In this document: positions 1-7,283 of the stretch, one piece after another
How positions within the stretch are numbered: the first letter of the stretch is position 1
Layout of the letters: each line of letters opens with the position of its first letter
Assembly (NCBI GenBank): GCA_002306745.1
Contig: DBSW01000115.1
Span: 1 to 25,046 of the forward strand
Direction of reading: 5' to 3'
Length of the DNA: 25,046 bases
Origin: Dehalococcoidia bacterium UBA1332
GTDB taxonomy: Bacteria > Chloroflexota > Dehalococcoidia > Lucifugimonadales > Lucifugimonadaceae
Made by a program: the position numbers and the translations under genes
The notes under the pieces: generated by a model
What the model was told of the DNA's origin: nothing
The model's database searches: none
The model's input: only the letters and a program-made list of their open reading frames with translations

Positions 1-1
1 C

Positions 2-505
2 GACAAAGCATTTTGGGACGTCTTACAAGTATCTGAAAGACCGATTTTTGCGTCACATTCGTGCTGTAGGTCTTTACAAAATCATACGCGAAATATGACC
101 AACGATATGATATCTGCTTTATCTGAAGCTCAGGGTGTAGTGAACGTGAATTTCGTCTCTGGTTTTGTGGGTGGGGAACCATCCAGTGAAGATGAAATTT
201 CAAAGAAACCGGATTCTGACAACATGATCGATCCGTTTGACTTCCTTACTAAGAAACTGGGCGGTTACAGTCCACCGATGGATATGCTGCTAGATCAATT
301 TGATCTGGCAATTAAATTAGCAGGACCTGAAAACGTAGGTATTGGAAGTGATTTCGATGGAGCGTCGTATTTTGCTTCGGGGTTAGATGACATATCTTGC
401 ATGCCGCTGGTCACAAATGGGTTACTTGAACGGGGGCATAGTGCGGGGGTAATTGAGGGTATTCTTGGAGCGAATAATTTACGTCTATTCGAGAAGTCAA
501 TGTAA
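2..505 (+). CDS. Membrane dipeptidase (peptidase M19), C-terminal part
   Basis: This is the end of a zinc dipeptidase of the renal dipeptidase (M19) family, which cleaves dipeptides and often accepts a D-residue at the C-terminal side. The frame is open from base 2, so the gene starts outside the window. Visible family features are the SHS segment (His codon at 56-58, matching the second bridging-metal His of renal dipeptidase), RNMTNDMI just after it, the VNFVSGFVGG strand, GIGSDFDG near two thirds of the fragment (catalytic Asp region), GLDDIS, and a closing helix ending GANNLRLFEK. The N-terminal HxD metal site and the bridging Glu lie off the window. The fragment is colinear with the family and shows no frameshift. 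An apparent ATG at 95 is internal and is not the start. The substrate cannot be read from sequence. Confidence 0.9.
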   Translation, partial: DKAFWDVLQVSERPIFASHSCCRSLQNHTRNMTNDMISALSEAQGVVNVNFVSGFVGGEPSSEDEISKKPDSDNMIDPFDFLTKKLGGYSPPMDMLLDQFDLAIKLAGPENVGIGSDFDGASYFASGLDDISCMPLVTNGLLERGHSAGVIEGILGANNLRLFEKSM

Positions 506-750
506 TTATTTCTGACTCCTCAGCCAACATCGACTTGATCGATAAAGTCGTCCACTGGAAGGACAAAGGCTATCTCATGGGACTCAGCGGCAAGACTTTT
601 CGGCTCTGCTTATACCTCCGGCAGGCTAAGCCCTGCTTTTTCTGGACTGAATAATCATGCGCGACACAACCTATCTTGACTTCATCATCAAGCTAGACTC
701 CAACAACAATATTAACCTGACTAAACCAGATCGTTAGTTAGAAATTAACA
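506..750. other. Intergenic stretch with unassigned short frames
   Basis: This region lies between the M19 dipeptidase (+) and the convergent ADH-like gene (-). It holds a stop-free stretch of about 47 codons at 508-651 (+) with no start at its head, and a 26-codon ATG frame at 657-737 (+). I recognise neither, and neither has a clear Shine-Dalgarno sequence. They may be gene remnants or chance. No rho-independent terminator stands out. Confidence 0.4.
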
Positions 751-1827
751 TTAAGGGTAACCACTTGGTTTAACAACAAATTTGATTCCCTTAGCCTCTC
801 CAGAATCAATGATCGCCTGTCGAGCATCTTTTAAATCGTAGCGTCCAGAAATTATTCCAGTGAAATCCAAGTCAGCTATTGCCTCTGGCGTTCTATCAAA
901 GACGTTCCCTCTCCCAAAGGCTCCTTTTAGTGTGATTTCACGGTAATGTAAGTCGTATAAATCAGATGGTATAGCAGATCCTTTAGGGCTTACACCAACC
1001 ATAAGAACTTGACCTCTAGGCCTTACAACTGAAATACACTTTTTGACTAATTGAGGCTTTCCAACAACTTCTGCGGCGATGTCTGCTCCATGTCCATTGG
1101 TGTGATCATTGATGAATTCTTCGAGCTCTGACGAGAGAGGATCATGTAATAGATCTGCTCCAAATTGCGCCGCAATTTCACGTCTAGCTTTTACTGGTTC
1201 CGACATGACCATGGTCTTTACACCCCGTTTTTTCAAAAAAGCCAGAGTAAAAAGTCCCATAATTCCCCCACCTACAACGACTCCTAAATCGCATTCTTCC
1301 ACATTCATCATCTCTGCACCGGAAAGGCAACATGCTGCTGGTTCTGTCAGAGCAGCATGTTCTAAATCAAGCCTATCCGGAATAGTAACTGCCGATTGGC
1401 TTGGAGCTATTGCATATTCGGCGAACATACCTGAGGTTGCTTCTGCACTTGCGCAACGTGAGAAAGACCATGTTCTGCAGGCATTACATATACCACAGTG
1501 ACTAGTGGTATTTAGCGCTACGCGTTCGCCTATGCGACTTGGATCTACCGACTTTCCTACTTCGACAATAACCCCTGAACCTTCGTGCCCTAGAACTTTG
1601 GGAGGGGTGGAAGGAAATAATCCCTGTGTTATATGAACATCCGTTCCACAGACACCTACGGTATCAATTTTTACTAAAACCGATTTTTTTGCCTTGGGAA
1701 TGGACCATTTTTGCGGCAAGCTTGGTGTTACGTTCGAAAATTTTTGTTCACCGTCATCGGTCAACCGTGGTTTCGGAACATTATCCAGAGTGAAATTTGC
1801 ATTTCCATGCCAAGTCAGTACGCGCAA
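751..1827 (-). CDS. Zinc-dependent alcohol dehydrogenase family protein (MDR, threonine/sorbitol dehydrogenase-like)
   Basis: This is a 358-residue medium-chain dehydrogenase/reductase that probably oxidises a secondary alcohol or polyol with NAD(P). The catalytic zinc site is visible as Cys60 (GVCGTD), His81-Glu82 (GHEGSG) and Glu162 (TEPAACC). The structural zinc loop has all four cysteines (111, 114, 117, 125). The Rossmann dinucleotide motif GGGIMG is at 186-191, with Glu210 near the end of the second strand. Residues 21-46 look like an extra loop of about 20 residues between the first two N-terminal strands, where most relatives go straight from the EVP-type segment to the VLVKI-type strand. 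The start is TTG: it has an AAAGG ribosome site 7 nt upstream and no nearby ATG fits. The APH-like gene lies 128 bp upstream on the same strand, so co-transcription is possible. The substrate is unknown. Confidence 0.88.
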   Translation of the reverse strand: MRVLTWHGNANFTLDNVPKPRLTDDGEQKFSNVTPSLPQKWSIPKAKKSVLVKIDTVGVCGTDVHITQGLFPSTPPKVLGHEGSGVIVEVGKSVDPSRIGERVALNTTSHCGICNACRTWSFSRCASAEATSGMFAEYAIAPSQSAVTIPDRLDLEHAALTEPAACCLSGAEMMNVEECDLGVVVGGGIMGLFTLAFLKKRGVKTMVMSEPVKARREIAAQFGADLLHDPLSSELEEFINDHTNGHGADIAAEVVGKPQLVKKCISVVRPRGQVLMVGVSPKGSAIPSDLYDLHYREITLKGAFGRGNVFDRTPEAIADLDFTGIISGRYDLKDARQAIIDSGEAKGIKFVVKPSGYP

Positions 1828-1834
1828 AAAAAAA

Positions 1835-1839
1835 CCTTT
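1835..1839 (-). promoter_or_regulatory. Ribosome binding site deciding a TTG start
   Basis: AAAGG on the minus strand lies 7 nt (a run of T) before the TTG start of the ADH-like gene. It supports TTG at 1827 over a downstream start. Confidence 0.6.
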
Positions 1840-1955
1840 GTGTTAAGCCGTGATTATAAGATAAATAACTAGGCGGGTGTCAGGGTGCTTAGTCAGAGTT
1901 ATTTGGATGGATTGGCGTCACTTCGATCTATTATTTTGTTCACACAAAAAAGTGG

Positions 1956-2843
1956 TCAAACATCGTCGTTTAATATCTGATAAACAGTATCTAGAGAACG
2001 TTTTGATTCAAAAGTATTCGTTTTATCGATTCCAGAGAGGATGATGAGTGATTTCCAAAGCGTCCAACCTTTTCCACGCGCCCACGTGTCATCATCTAAA
2101 TCCATCATAATCCTAAAAGCATCTCGACTATCTTTATCAAACATGGTCCACGCAATCGATAGATCACAGGCTGGATCACCTATTGCAGCACTACCGAAGT
2201 CAATAACGGCCGAGATTTCACCATTTTTAACGAGAATATTTCCAGAACTTACGTCACCGTGAATCCAGACTGGAGGATGAACCCATTTTGAACCAATCGC
2301 AGTGTCCCATACTTCTGCCAGTCGTTCACTATCAAGATTTGATTTGGAATTTAGAATTTCTATTGCCTGTCGCGTTTGGTCGTTATAGACATTTAGATCT
2401 CCTCCACGGTGACCAGGTCCAGGGCCTGGACCTCCTGTGATATCGACACGCCGTAGAGCAATTAAGAAGCGCCCTAACGCTGTTGCAAACTTAGGCATAT
2501 CGTCTATCCGCCCAGGAGTCGCTGTGTGGCCATCGATCCATTCGTAAATCGACCAGTGATACGGATATTTATGGTTTGGCTCGCCTTTTGCTAATGGTCT
2601 TGGGATTGGCAATGGTAGTTTCTCAGATAGTACCGGTAACCACTTTTGCTCTTTATCTACTTGCAGAGAGTATCTCGCTGCGCTAGGCAGTCGTACCGAC
2701 ATTGTGTCCCCTAGCCTGAACGTACGGTTATCCCAACCGTTTGGATGAACTTCAGTGATTGTAAGGTTTGACCAAACTGGGAACTGTGAAGAAACTAGTT
2801 GTTGAACTAGATTGACATTTATGTTTAGGGCATCATCAGTCAT
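1956..2843 (-). CDS. Phosphotransferase of the APH / choline kinase fold
   Basis: This 295-residue protein has the aminoglycoside phosphotransferase-like fold (Pfam APH), a eukaryotic-kinase-like ATP-dependent small-molecule kinase. The catalytic loop is IHGDVSSGNIL (His195, Asp197, Asn202) and the metal site is VIDFGSAAIGDPACDL (Asp215). Upstream are a GWDNRTFRLG segment (36-45, glycine-rich loop region) and the VRLP/EQKWLP region that carries the nucleotide-binding lobe. A YEWIDG hinge sits at 100-105. The stretch GGPGPGPGH (137-145) before the Brenner loop is typical of this subfamily. The ATG is preceded by an AAGGGGTG-like site about 10 nt away. This subfamily is common in environmental bacteria, and the sequence alone does not support antibiotic resistance. 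The natural substrate is unknown. It is divergent from the RidA gene across a 379 bp gap. Confidence 0.88.
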   Translation of the reverse strand: MTDDALNINVNLVQQLVSSQFPVWSNLTITEVHPNGWDNRTFRLGDTMSVRLPSAARYSLQVDKEQKWLPVLSEKLPLPIPRPLAKGEPNHKYPYHWSIYEWIDGHTATPGRIDDMPKFATALGRFLIALRRVDITGGPGPGPGHRGGDLNVYNDQTRQAIEILNSKSNLDSERLAEVWDTAIGSKWVHPPVWIHGDVSSGNILVKNGEISAVIDFGSAAIGDPACDLSIAWTMFDKDSRDAFRIMMDLDDDTWARGKGWTLWKSLIILSGIDKTNTFESKRSLDTVYQILNDDV

Positions 2844-3222
2844 GTTAAACGAACACCCCTTGGACAGTTAACGCCGCATATATAACCTCATTGTTAAACG
2901 GTAGTATGCTACATCTTGTACAACTTCTGAATTCACTTAATACAAACCTAATTTGCATCAACTAAGTGGGATTTAAAGAACACTTCAATAAGCTAACGTG
3001 ATCGTTTACTCGGATTCTGATGACGACTCAGGTTACCGAGTTTCGATAAATAACTTGGCTGATTCTTCAGAAACTAATATGGAATCCTATGTTCAAGGAA
3101 ACGCGTCTGGTAAAGGGGTTAAATGAACTGGTGACTGGACAAAATGTCACAACGTGATATTTAAGAACTAGTTGTCAGTAATCTACAGACAAATTTTCAG
3201 CAATATGTAGGAGTTACTAAAG
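2844..3222. other. Divergent intergenic region (APH-like / RidA)
   Basis: This 379 bp stretch lies between divergent genes, so both promoters must be in it, but I see no convincing -35/-10 pair. A GTG-initiated 42-codon frame at 2998-3126 (+) is rich in Ser, Asp and Asn and reads like a fragment of a secreted or surface protein. It has no clear ribosome site and I do not call it a gene. The final 20 bases hold the ribosome site of the RidA gene. Confidence 0.4.
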
Positions 3223-3591
3223 ATGGAAATAATTGAAAGCCCTGAGCCCTTTTATTCGATGTCACGTCGCGCAGGAGACATGCTCTTTCTTTCTGGATTC
3301 GGTCCTGTAAAGGACGGCAAAGTAATTGGTGCGAATATTGAAGAACAGACAATTTTCACTATGGATGCTATGAAAGAAGTTCTGGAGAGTGAAGGAGCCA
3401 CATGGGATCACGCCATGCGCGTTAACGTGTTTCTATTGGATATGCAGGATCGCGATGGTTTCAATGCCACATACATGAGCTATTTCAACAAACGACAGCG
3501 CATGCCTACGCGTCGTCTTATCGGTGCCGGTGATATGTATATGGGGATCTTGGTGGAAATAGATGCTGTCGCATATCTCGGCGATACTTAA
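3223..3591 (+). CDS. RidA family protein (YjgF/YER057c/UK114)
   Basis: This 122-residue protein spans the whole RidA domain. The family forms trimers. Archetypal members hydrolyse reactive enamine/imine intermediates made by PLP enzymes, while others act in specific catabolic routes. The C-terminal signature is recognisable: P95-T96-R97 supplies the conserved substrate-carboxylate arginine, and the ILVEIDAVAY strand gives Glu112. SGFGPVKDGKVIG near the N-terminus and the QTIFTMDAMKEVL helix also fit. An aggag-type ribosome site lies about 9 nt before the ATG. The gene stands alone on the plus strand, about 225 bp before the next one, so no pathway can be assigned. Confidence 0.9.
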   Translation: MEIIESPEPFYSMSRRAGDMLFLSGFGPVKDGKVIGANIEEQTIFTMDAMKEVLESEGATWDHAMRVNVFLLDMQDRDGFNATYMSYFNKRQRMPTRRLIGAGDMYMGILVEIDAVAYLGDT

Positions 3592-3815
3592 TTTGGCTCG
3601 CAAGAAGCGTAAAATTTGGTACTTCACCTCTTCAATAAAAGCTAACTCAGGTACTCGTGCGCTAAACAGTGGAAGCATTTACCACCACAGGAAACGGTAC
3701 TATGCCAACTGTTAGATGAATTGATAATCGTAAGAAATGTTTCACTTGTGATCCAGACCACAAAATCTATTTTTGACACGAGTGCCAGTGTGTCGAGGTT
3801 ATTTAGAGTACCGTC

Positions 3816-4484
3816 ATGTTGAAACTACGAGCAATAATGATCGTATCCTTGCTCCTGATAACGATTGCAGTTGGATGTTCGTCTTCAGGTGAAACGGATC
3901 AGGTATCTCAAGCTTTGGAATTGGTCATTCCTGATAACTACGCCAAATTTATTGATTCGAGTGAATCATTTGCCGTTTACTACCCGAGCCACTGGGATTC
4001 CCAATATTCGTCACTCGAAGATACGAGCGACTGGATAGAGCAGGTGTCATCTTCTAAGACGACCGGTGCTGTTATGTCTACGGACACCTCGTCAACCCAC
4101 TATGTTTTATCTGCTGTCGATTATTCCAAGGATGATTTTTATACCAACTTGAACGTAGTGATGGAACGAATTCCAAATGACATGACTCCTAAGGAATACG
4201 CTGAAGCTACTAAGGAGTTAAGCCGTATTGCCTTAAAGTCATGGCGTTTACATAGCGAAGAACTTATAAGTCTCGGTGGGCTAAGCGGATATGTTACTGA
4301 AGTCAGTTTTGCTTTCTCAGAATTGGAGCCAGGTTTAGATGGACGCGTGACTACGGTCCAAATGGCTGTTAAAAATCCTGAATCAGGAATTATTTGGGTC
4401 GTCACGTGTTCTTCTGATTCCAGTAGTAAGTCAGCTTTGGAAACTTGTAAGACCGTCGTCAACACCTCTCGTTTATTGAATTGA
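3816..4484 (+). CDS. Predicted lipoprotein with PsbP-like domain
   Basis: This 222-residue protein has a classical lipoprotein signal peptide: a basic start (MLKLR), a hydrophobic core and a lipobox IAVGC with Cys21, followed by a Ser-rich spacer. It should be lipid-anchored on the outer face of the membrane. The mature part resembles PsbP/DUF1795-type domains: an early FAVYYPSHWD strand, then NLNVVMERIPNDMTPKEYAEA (strand plus helix), a GGLSGYVTEVSF hairpin and a late WVVTCSS strand with a paired cysteine further on (SALETCK). This is fold-level similarity by eye, and the function is unknown. The ATG at 3816 lacks a good ribosome site. The signal peptide closely parallels that of the YHYH lipoprotein downstream, which supports this start. 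Confidence 0.75.
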   Translation: MLKLRAIMIVSLLLITIAVGCSSSGETDQVSQALELVIPDNYAKFIDSSESFAVYYPSHWDSQYSSLEDTSDWIEQVSSSKTTGAVMSTDTSSTHYVLSAVDYSKDDFYTNLNVVMERIPNDMTPKEYAEATKELSRIALKSWRLHSEELISLGGLSGYVTEVSFAFSELEPGLDGRVTTVQMAVKNPESGIIWVVTCSSDSSSKSALETCKTVVNTSRLLN

Positions 4485-4771
4485 ACTTCAGCGAAGTATC
4501 TCGGGCATTGAAAAATTACCAATAAGATGTTGCGAACCCGTTGTTCAATAATGATGTTAGTAAAGCAGGGATAGATTTGAATTGGATTAACTGATTTCTG
4601 TACAAAGTCTATGTATTGAAATTTATCTCGAACTAATGTGCGTCACGAAATATATTTCATGTTGCTCATTAGGCGATTCTTATATTTGCCCTTATAAATG
4701 AGGAAATATGCTGACTTGTTGGGAATATTTTTATACTAACCAACACTTTAATCTTTATAGAAAACTGAATT

Positions 4772-4915
4772 ATGAATGACAGGAAGCCAAATATAGTTTT
4801 TGCATTTGCAGATGATTGGGGAAGATATGCAAGTGCATATCAAGGTCGCCCTGCTGAGAACTCGAATTAAATACACCGCCGTACCAGAGAATCTAGCGGT
4901 ATACATGTTAACAAT
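4772..4915 (+). pseudogene. Decayed sulfatase, N-terminal remnant
   Basis: An ATG-initiated frame reads through KPNIVFAFADDWGRYASAY, the unmistakable N-terminus of a sulfatase of the alkaline phosphatase superfamily; the paired Asp residues are the first metal ligands. The frame stops at a TAA (4868-4870) after 32 codons. Just after that, a -1 frame gives NTPPYQRI (4870-4893), matching the family's NTPNFDRI-type segment. The original frame then gives GIHVNN (from about 4898), matching the GVxFxNAF-type strand. The order is right, but there are at least two frame changes and one stop. The catalytic Cys/Ser-x-Pro-x-Arg site and everything downstream are missing. I read this as a dead gene rather than a small protein. 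Confidence 0.65.
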
Positions 4916-5225
4916 GTGCGATCTCTAGTTAAACAGAAGAAGTCCTCGCCGAAATATTTAGGCTTTACGGTTAGTCTTTTCAACCATAGGATATCTTTCC
5001 TTAAATCTGAGATGCGAATCATGCTTACAGCGGATATCCTATTGCTGTTGGTAATGGTTGTTATCAGTAAATTGAAAAGTGCCCCATACTTTTGTACTAG
5101 ACACCATCAGCCGATAACTATTGCCTAACTTATGTTTTATTTATGTTGTTGGTCACGATGCTGAGGCAACGCTATTGTTGCAGCATGTTGAAATTAAGTA
5201 TTAGTTCGAGCTTCAAGGAGAAACA
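4916..5225. other. Non-coding stretch after the sulfatase remnant
   Basis: A 70-codon frame at 4916-5128 continues in the remnant's original frame but no longer matches sulfatases in any frame. It has a patchwork composition and no ribosome site, so I treat it as degraded or unrelated DNA. The end of the stretch holds AAGGAG (5215-5220), the ribosome site of the next gene. Confidence 0.4.
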
Positions 5226-5483
5226 ATGAATATTTGTGTTGTATCAACTTTTGATGGAACTACAGACGATTACATGAATTTATGGAATTCGTTGGATTAT
5301 CAAAGAGACAAAATAATGTCAGATTATGACATTGGTGTGGTGAGAGATGGAAAAATTATTCTAATGATGAATGTCCTCGACTTTAATTTGTTAGAAGAAG
5401 TAATGACATCTGAAGAGATGAAGGCATGGGATAAAAAATTTAATTGTGTTGATGAGGTTTATTCTCTAGAAGAACAGAGTTAG
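5226..5483 (+). CDS. Small dimeric alpha/beta-barrel-like protein
   Basis: This 85-residue protein has a very good ribosome site (AAGGAG, 5 nt before the ATG), so it is a real gene. The predicted layout is strand (NICVVSTF), helix (TTDDYMNLWNSLDYQRDKIMS), strands (YDIGVVRD, KIILMMNV), helix (LLEEVMTSEEMKAW) and a final strand. This fits the ferredoxin-like dimeric alpha/beta barrel shared by ABM, DUF1330 and DUF3764-type proteins. No catalytic residues can be named. It lies just upstream of the YHYH lipoprotein, and its stop codon sits in a 6 bp hairpin (5481-5497). The function is unknown. Confidence 0.7.
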   Translation: MNICVVSTFDGTTDDYMNLWNSLDYQRDKIMSDYDIGVVRDGKIILMMNVLDFNLLEEVMTSEEMKAWDKKFNCVDEVYSLEEQS

Positions 5484-5530
5484 GTTTTTATAACCTACCG
5501 CGTTTGAAACCGATTGCGGCTTGTCTAAAT

Positions 5531-6766
5531 ATGCTCCTTTCGCGTGCATTAACACTCATATCGCTGCTGCTAATAGCAGTCGTAGTAGGCTGTTCTTCTT
5601 CTAATCAGATAGCTATAGATGAGGCCTTCACCACGCCGATAATAGTTCAACAAGAGACTGTTGATGACGAAGCACAAAAAACGTTAGTGGCTGACAAGCC
5701 GTATGCAGTTACTGCTACCTTGCCTGTCTTTACGCCTACATCTGAACCTATCGATACTGCTACGCCTGATATATCAGCTGCCTCTACGACTACAGTAACT
5801 TCATTGCTACCGACATCTTCTGCATCAACCGTCATTACAGAATCAACATCGATTACTTCTGTAAATAAAACTCACACTCAAGAAGAAGACCAGAAAAAAG
5901 TGACTAAATCTGTTACCCGTATGCCAGATGACGTTCTACCTAAAAACTACTTCGGTGACTACACAATTTCTGACACTACCTTTGGGACAGAAACAATAGT
6001 TACGGTCTCGAATGGCATTCGAACTATTAAAACAAACGCTTTACCTGATCATGAAACTGGCGAATTCCCTAACTCAGGCAATCCAAATGCTATTTCTGAA
6101 CAATCTTTGACTTATGAATACACAACAAATCCAGTGAATACCGGAATGATTAAAACAGTATCTATCCCTGGAGTTGCGGTGAACGGAGTCAAGTTTGAAC
6201 CGGGTACGGCTGAAACAGTGACTTGCGAGACAGGAGAAGTCTACAGAGTTGAAGGACTGCAAGATGCTTTTGACCTTGGTATGGATTTTAATAATGCCCA
6301 CGTTCAACCAACCGGTGCTTACCATTACCATGGCTTGTCAGAATTACTTGCAGAAACACACAATGCATCTAACGGGCAGCTGGCCCACGTAGGATTCGCC
6401 GCAGACGGATACCTAATCTATATATCAACAATGGGTGAGTATTCACCCAGTTATCAACTATTGACAGACCGCAGATCAGGCAGCAACTGCTTGATGAGTC
6501 TTGGCAACAGAGCACAAAGCACTGACATTATCATTGAAGGAACAGCTCCAGATGGAACCTACACATCCGATTGGGGTTACGTCGATGGCTTGGGCGATTT
6601 AGACGAGTGCAATGGCACGATAATTAATGGGCAATATGCATACATAATCACTGCAACTTTTCCATACATCAGTAGATGTCTAAAGGGGGAATTTAGTGAA
6701 ATACTACGTCCAATCGGGAACGCCCCTCCATCACGTGGAAACGCTCCGCCACCTAGGCGCCGTTAG
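5531..6766 (+). CDS. YHYH-domain lipoprotein
   Basis: This secreted lipoprotein carries a YHYH domain (PF14240). From the ATG at 5531 it has 411 residues. The signal peptide ends in the lipobox VVVGC with Cys21, the same spacing as the lipoprotein at 3816. Residues about 40-130 are a Thr/Ser/Pro-rich linker. The domain follows: NAHVQPTGAYHYHG with the eponymous Y-H-Y-H at 264-267, LAHVGFAADGYLIY, an SGSNCLM segment, TSDWGYVDGLGDLDECNG and FPYISRC, with cysteines that could pair outside the cell. The last 15 or so residues are Pro/Arg-rich, a tail often seen in this family. A TTG at 5504 would add nine residues, and neither start has a clear ribosome site. The YHYH domain's biochemical role is not established; the His residues suggest metal binding. 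Confidence 0.88.
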   Translation: MLLSRALTLISLLLIAVVVGCSSSNQIAIDEAFTTPIIVQQETVDDEAQKTLVADKPYAVTATLPVFTPTSEPIDTATPDISAASTTTVTSLLPTSSASTVITESTSITSVNKTHTQEEDQKKVTKSVTRMPDDVLPKNYFGDYTISDTTFGTETIVTVSNGIRTIKTNALPDHETGEFPNSGNPNAISEQSLTYEYTTNPVNTGMIKTVSIPGVAVNGVKFEPGTAETVTCETGEVYRVEGLQDAFDLGMDFNNAHVQPTGAYHYHGLSELLAETHNASNGQLAHVGFAADGYLIYISTMGEYSPSYQLLTDRRSGSNCLMSLGNRAQSTDIIIEGTAPDGTYTSDWGYVDGLGDLDECNGTIINGQYAYIITATFPYISRCLKGEFSEILRPIGNAPPSRGNAPPPRRR

Positions 6767-7038
6767 ACTTTAAGAAATTGAGATTAAATTATGGAAATCA
6801 TCTCAGAAATCAGTGACCTTTTCGCGTATTTATAGCTGAGACATAGAAAAAAATAGACGTCTCATAGTGGCGGTCTAGCTGTCGCAGTACATTCCGGCGA
6901 TAACTGCCAGGTCGTCTTATCTTTTATTGATTGTGATGGTTAGTGTGTTGAATGTAATTGTTGTCATAATCTAAATTTCTTGTGCTCTAATTATTGCTAC
7001 TTTCTGTTCCACCTGTAGATGGGTGTAGAGTTACGAAT

Positions 7039-7137
7039 ATGGATAAAGAAAAAATAATTTTCCGTTTAGGATTCATCATATGGGTAGTAGTGATGATTTT
7101 ATTCGTGGCTGCAATAATTTGGCTGTCGCTGTTCTAG
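7039..7137 (+). CDS. Small single-pass membrane protein, 32 residues
   Basis: An ATG frame encodes a charged N-terminus (MDKEKIIFR) followed by one long hydrophobic segment (about residues 10-31, with WVVV, ILFVAAIIW and LSLF) and then a stop. The balance of charge then membrane helix is what real micro-membrane proteins show and is unlikely by chance in an AT-rich spacer. The ribosome site is weak (GTAGAG about 11 nt upstream). It lies 147 bp before the agarase-like gene. No family is recognised. About 270 bp on its 5' side (6767-7038) holds nothing else that I can identify. Confidence 0.5.
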   Translation: MDKEKIIFRLGFIIWVVVMILFVAAIIWLSLF

Positions 7138-7283
7138 ATAGGTACGAATTGTGGAAGTATGCAGATATTTACAACGATATCTAAACTTTCAATTGCGATT
7201 TTGGTTGTCTGTAATTCCTGTTATTCAGACACGCAGCTATACTTTCAAATCCAATTATAGAAATCCTCAGAGTTAAAAAAATT

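Noticed and set aside
1956..2843. Antibiotic resistance gene
   Set aside because: The fold is that of APH enzymes, but most environmental members are not resistance enzymes and nothing in the context supports it.
4916..5128. 70-codon frame as a separate gene
   Set aside because: It is in the frame of the sulfatase remnant, has no ribosome site and no sensible domain. More likely decayed DNA.
5481..5497. TAGGTT/AACCTA hairpin over the stop codon of the 85-residue gene as a terminator
   Set aside because: Only six base pairs and no T tract follows. Noted in the gene entry only.
6837..6864. TGAGAC/GTCTCA hairpin as terminator of the YHYH gene
   Set aside because: Six base pairs, a 16 nt loop and no T-run after it. 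Too weak.
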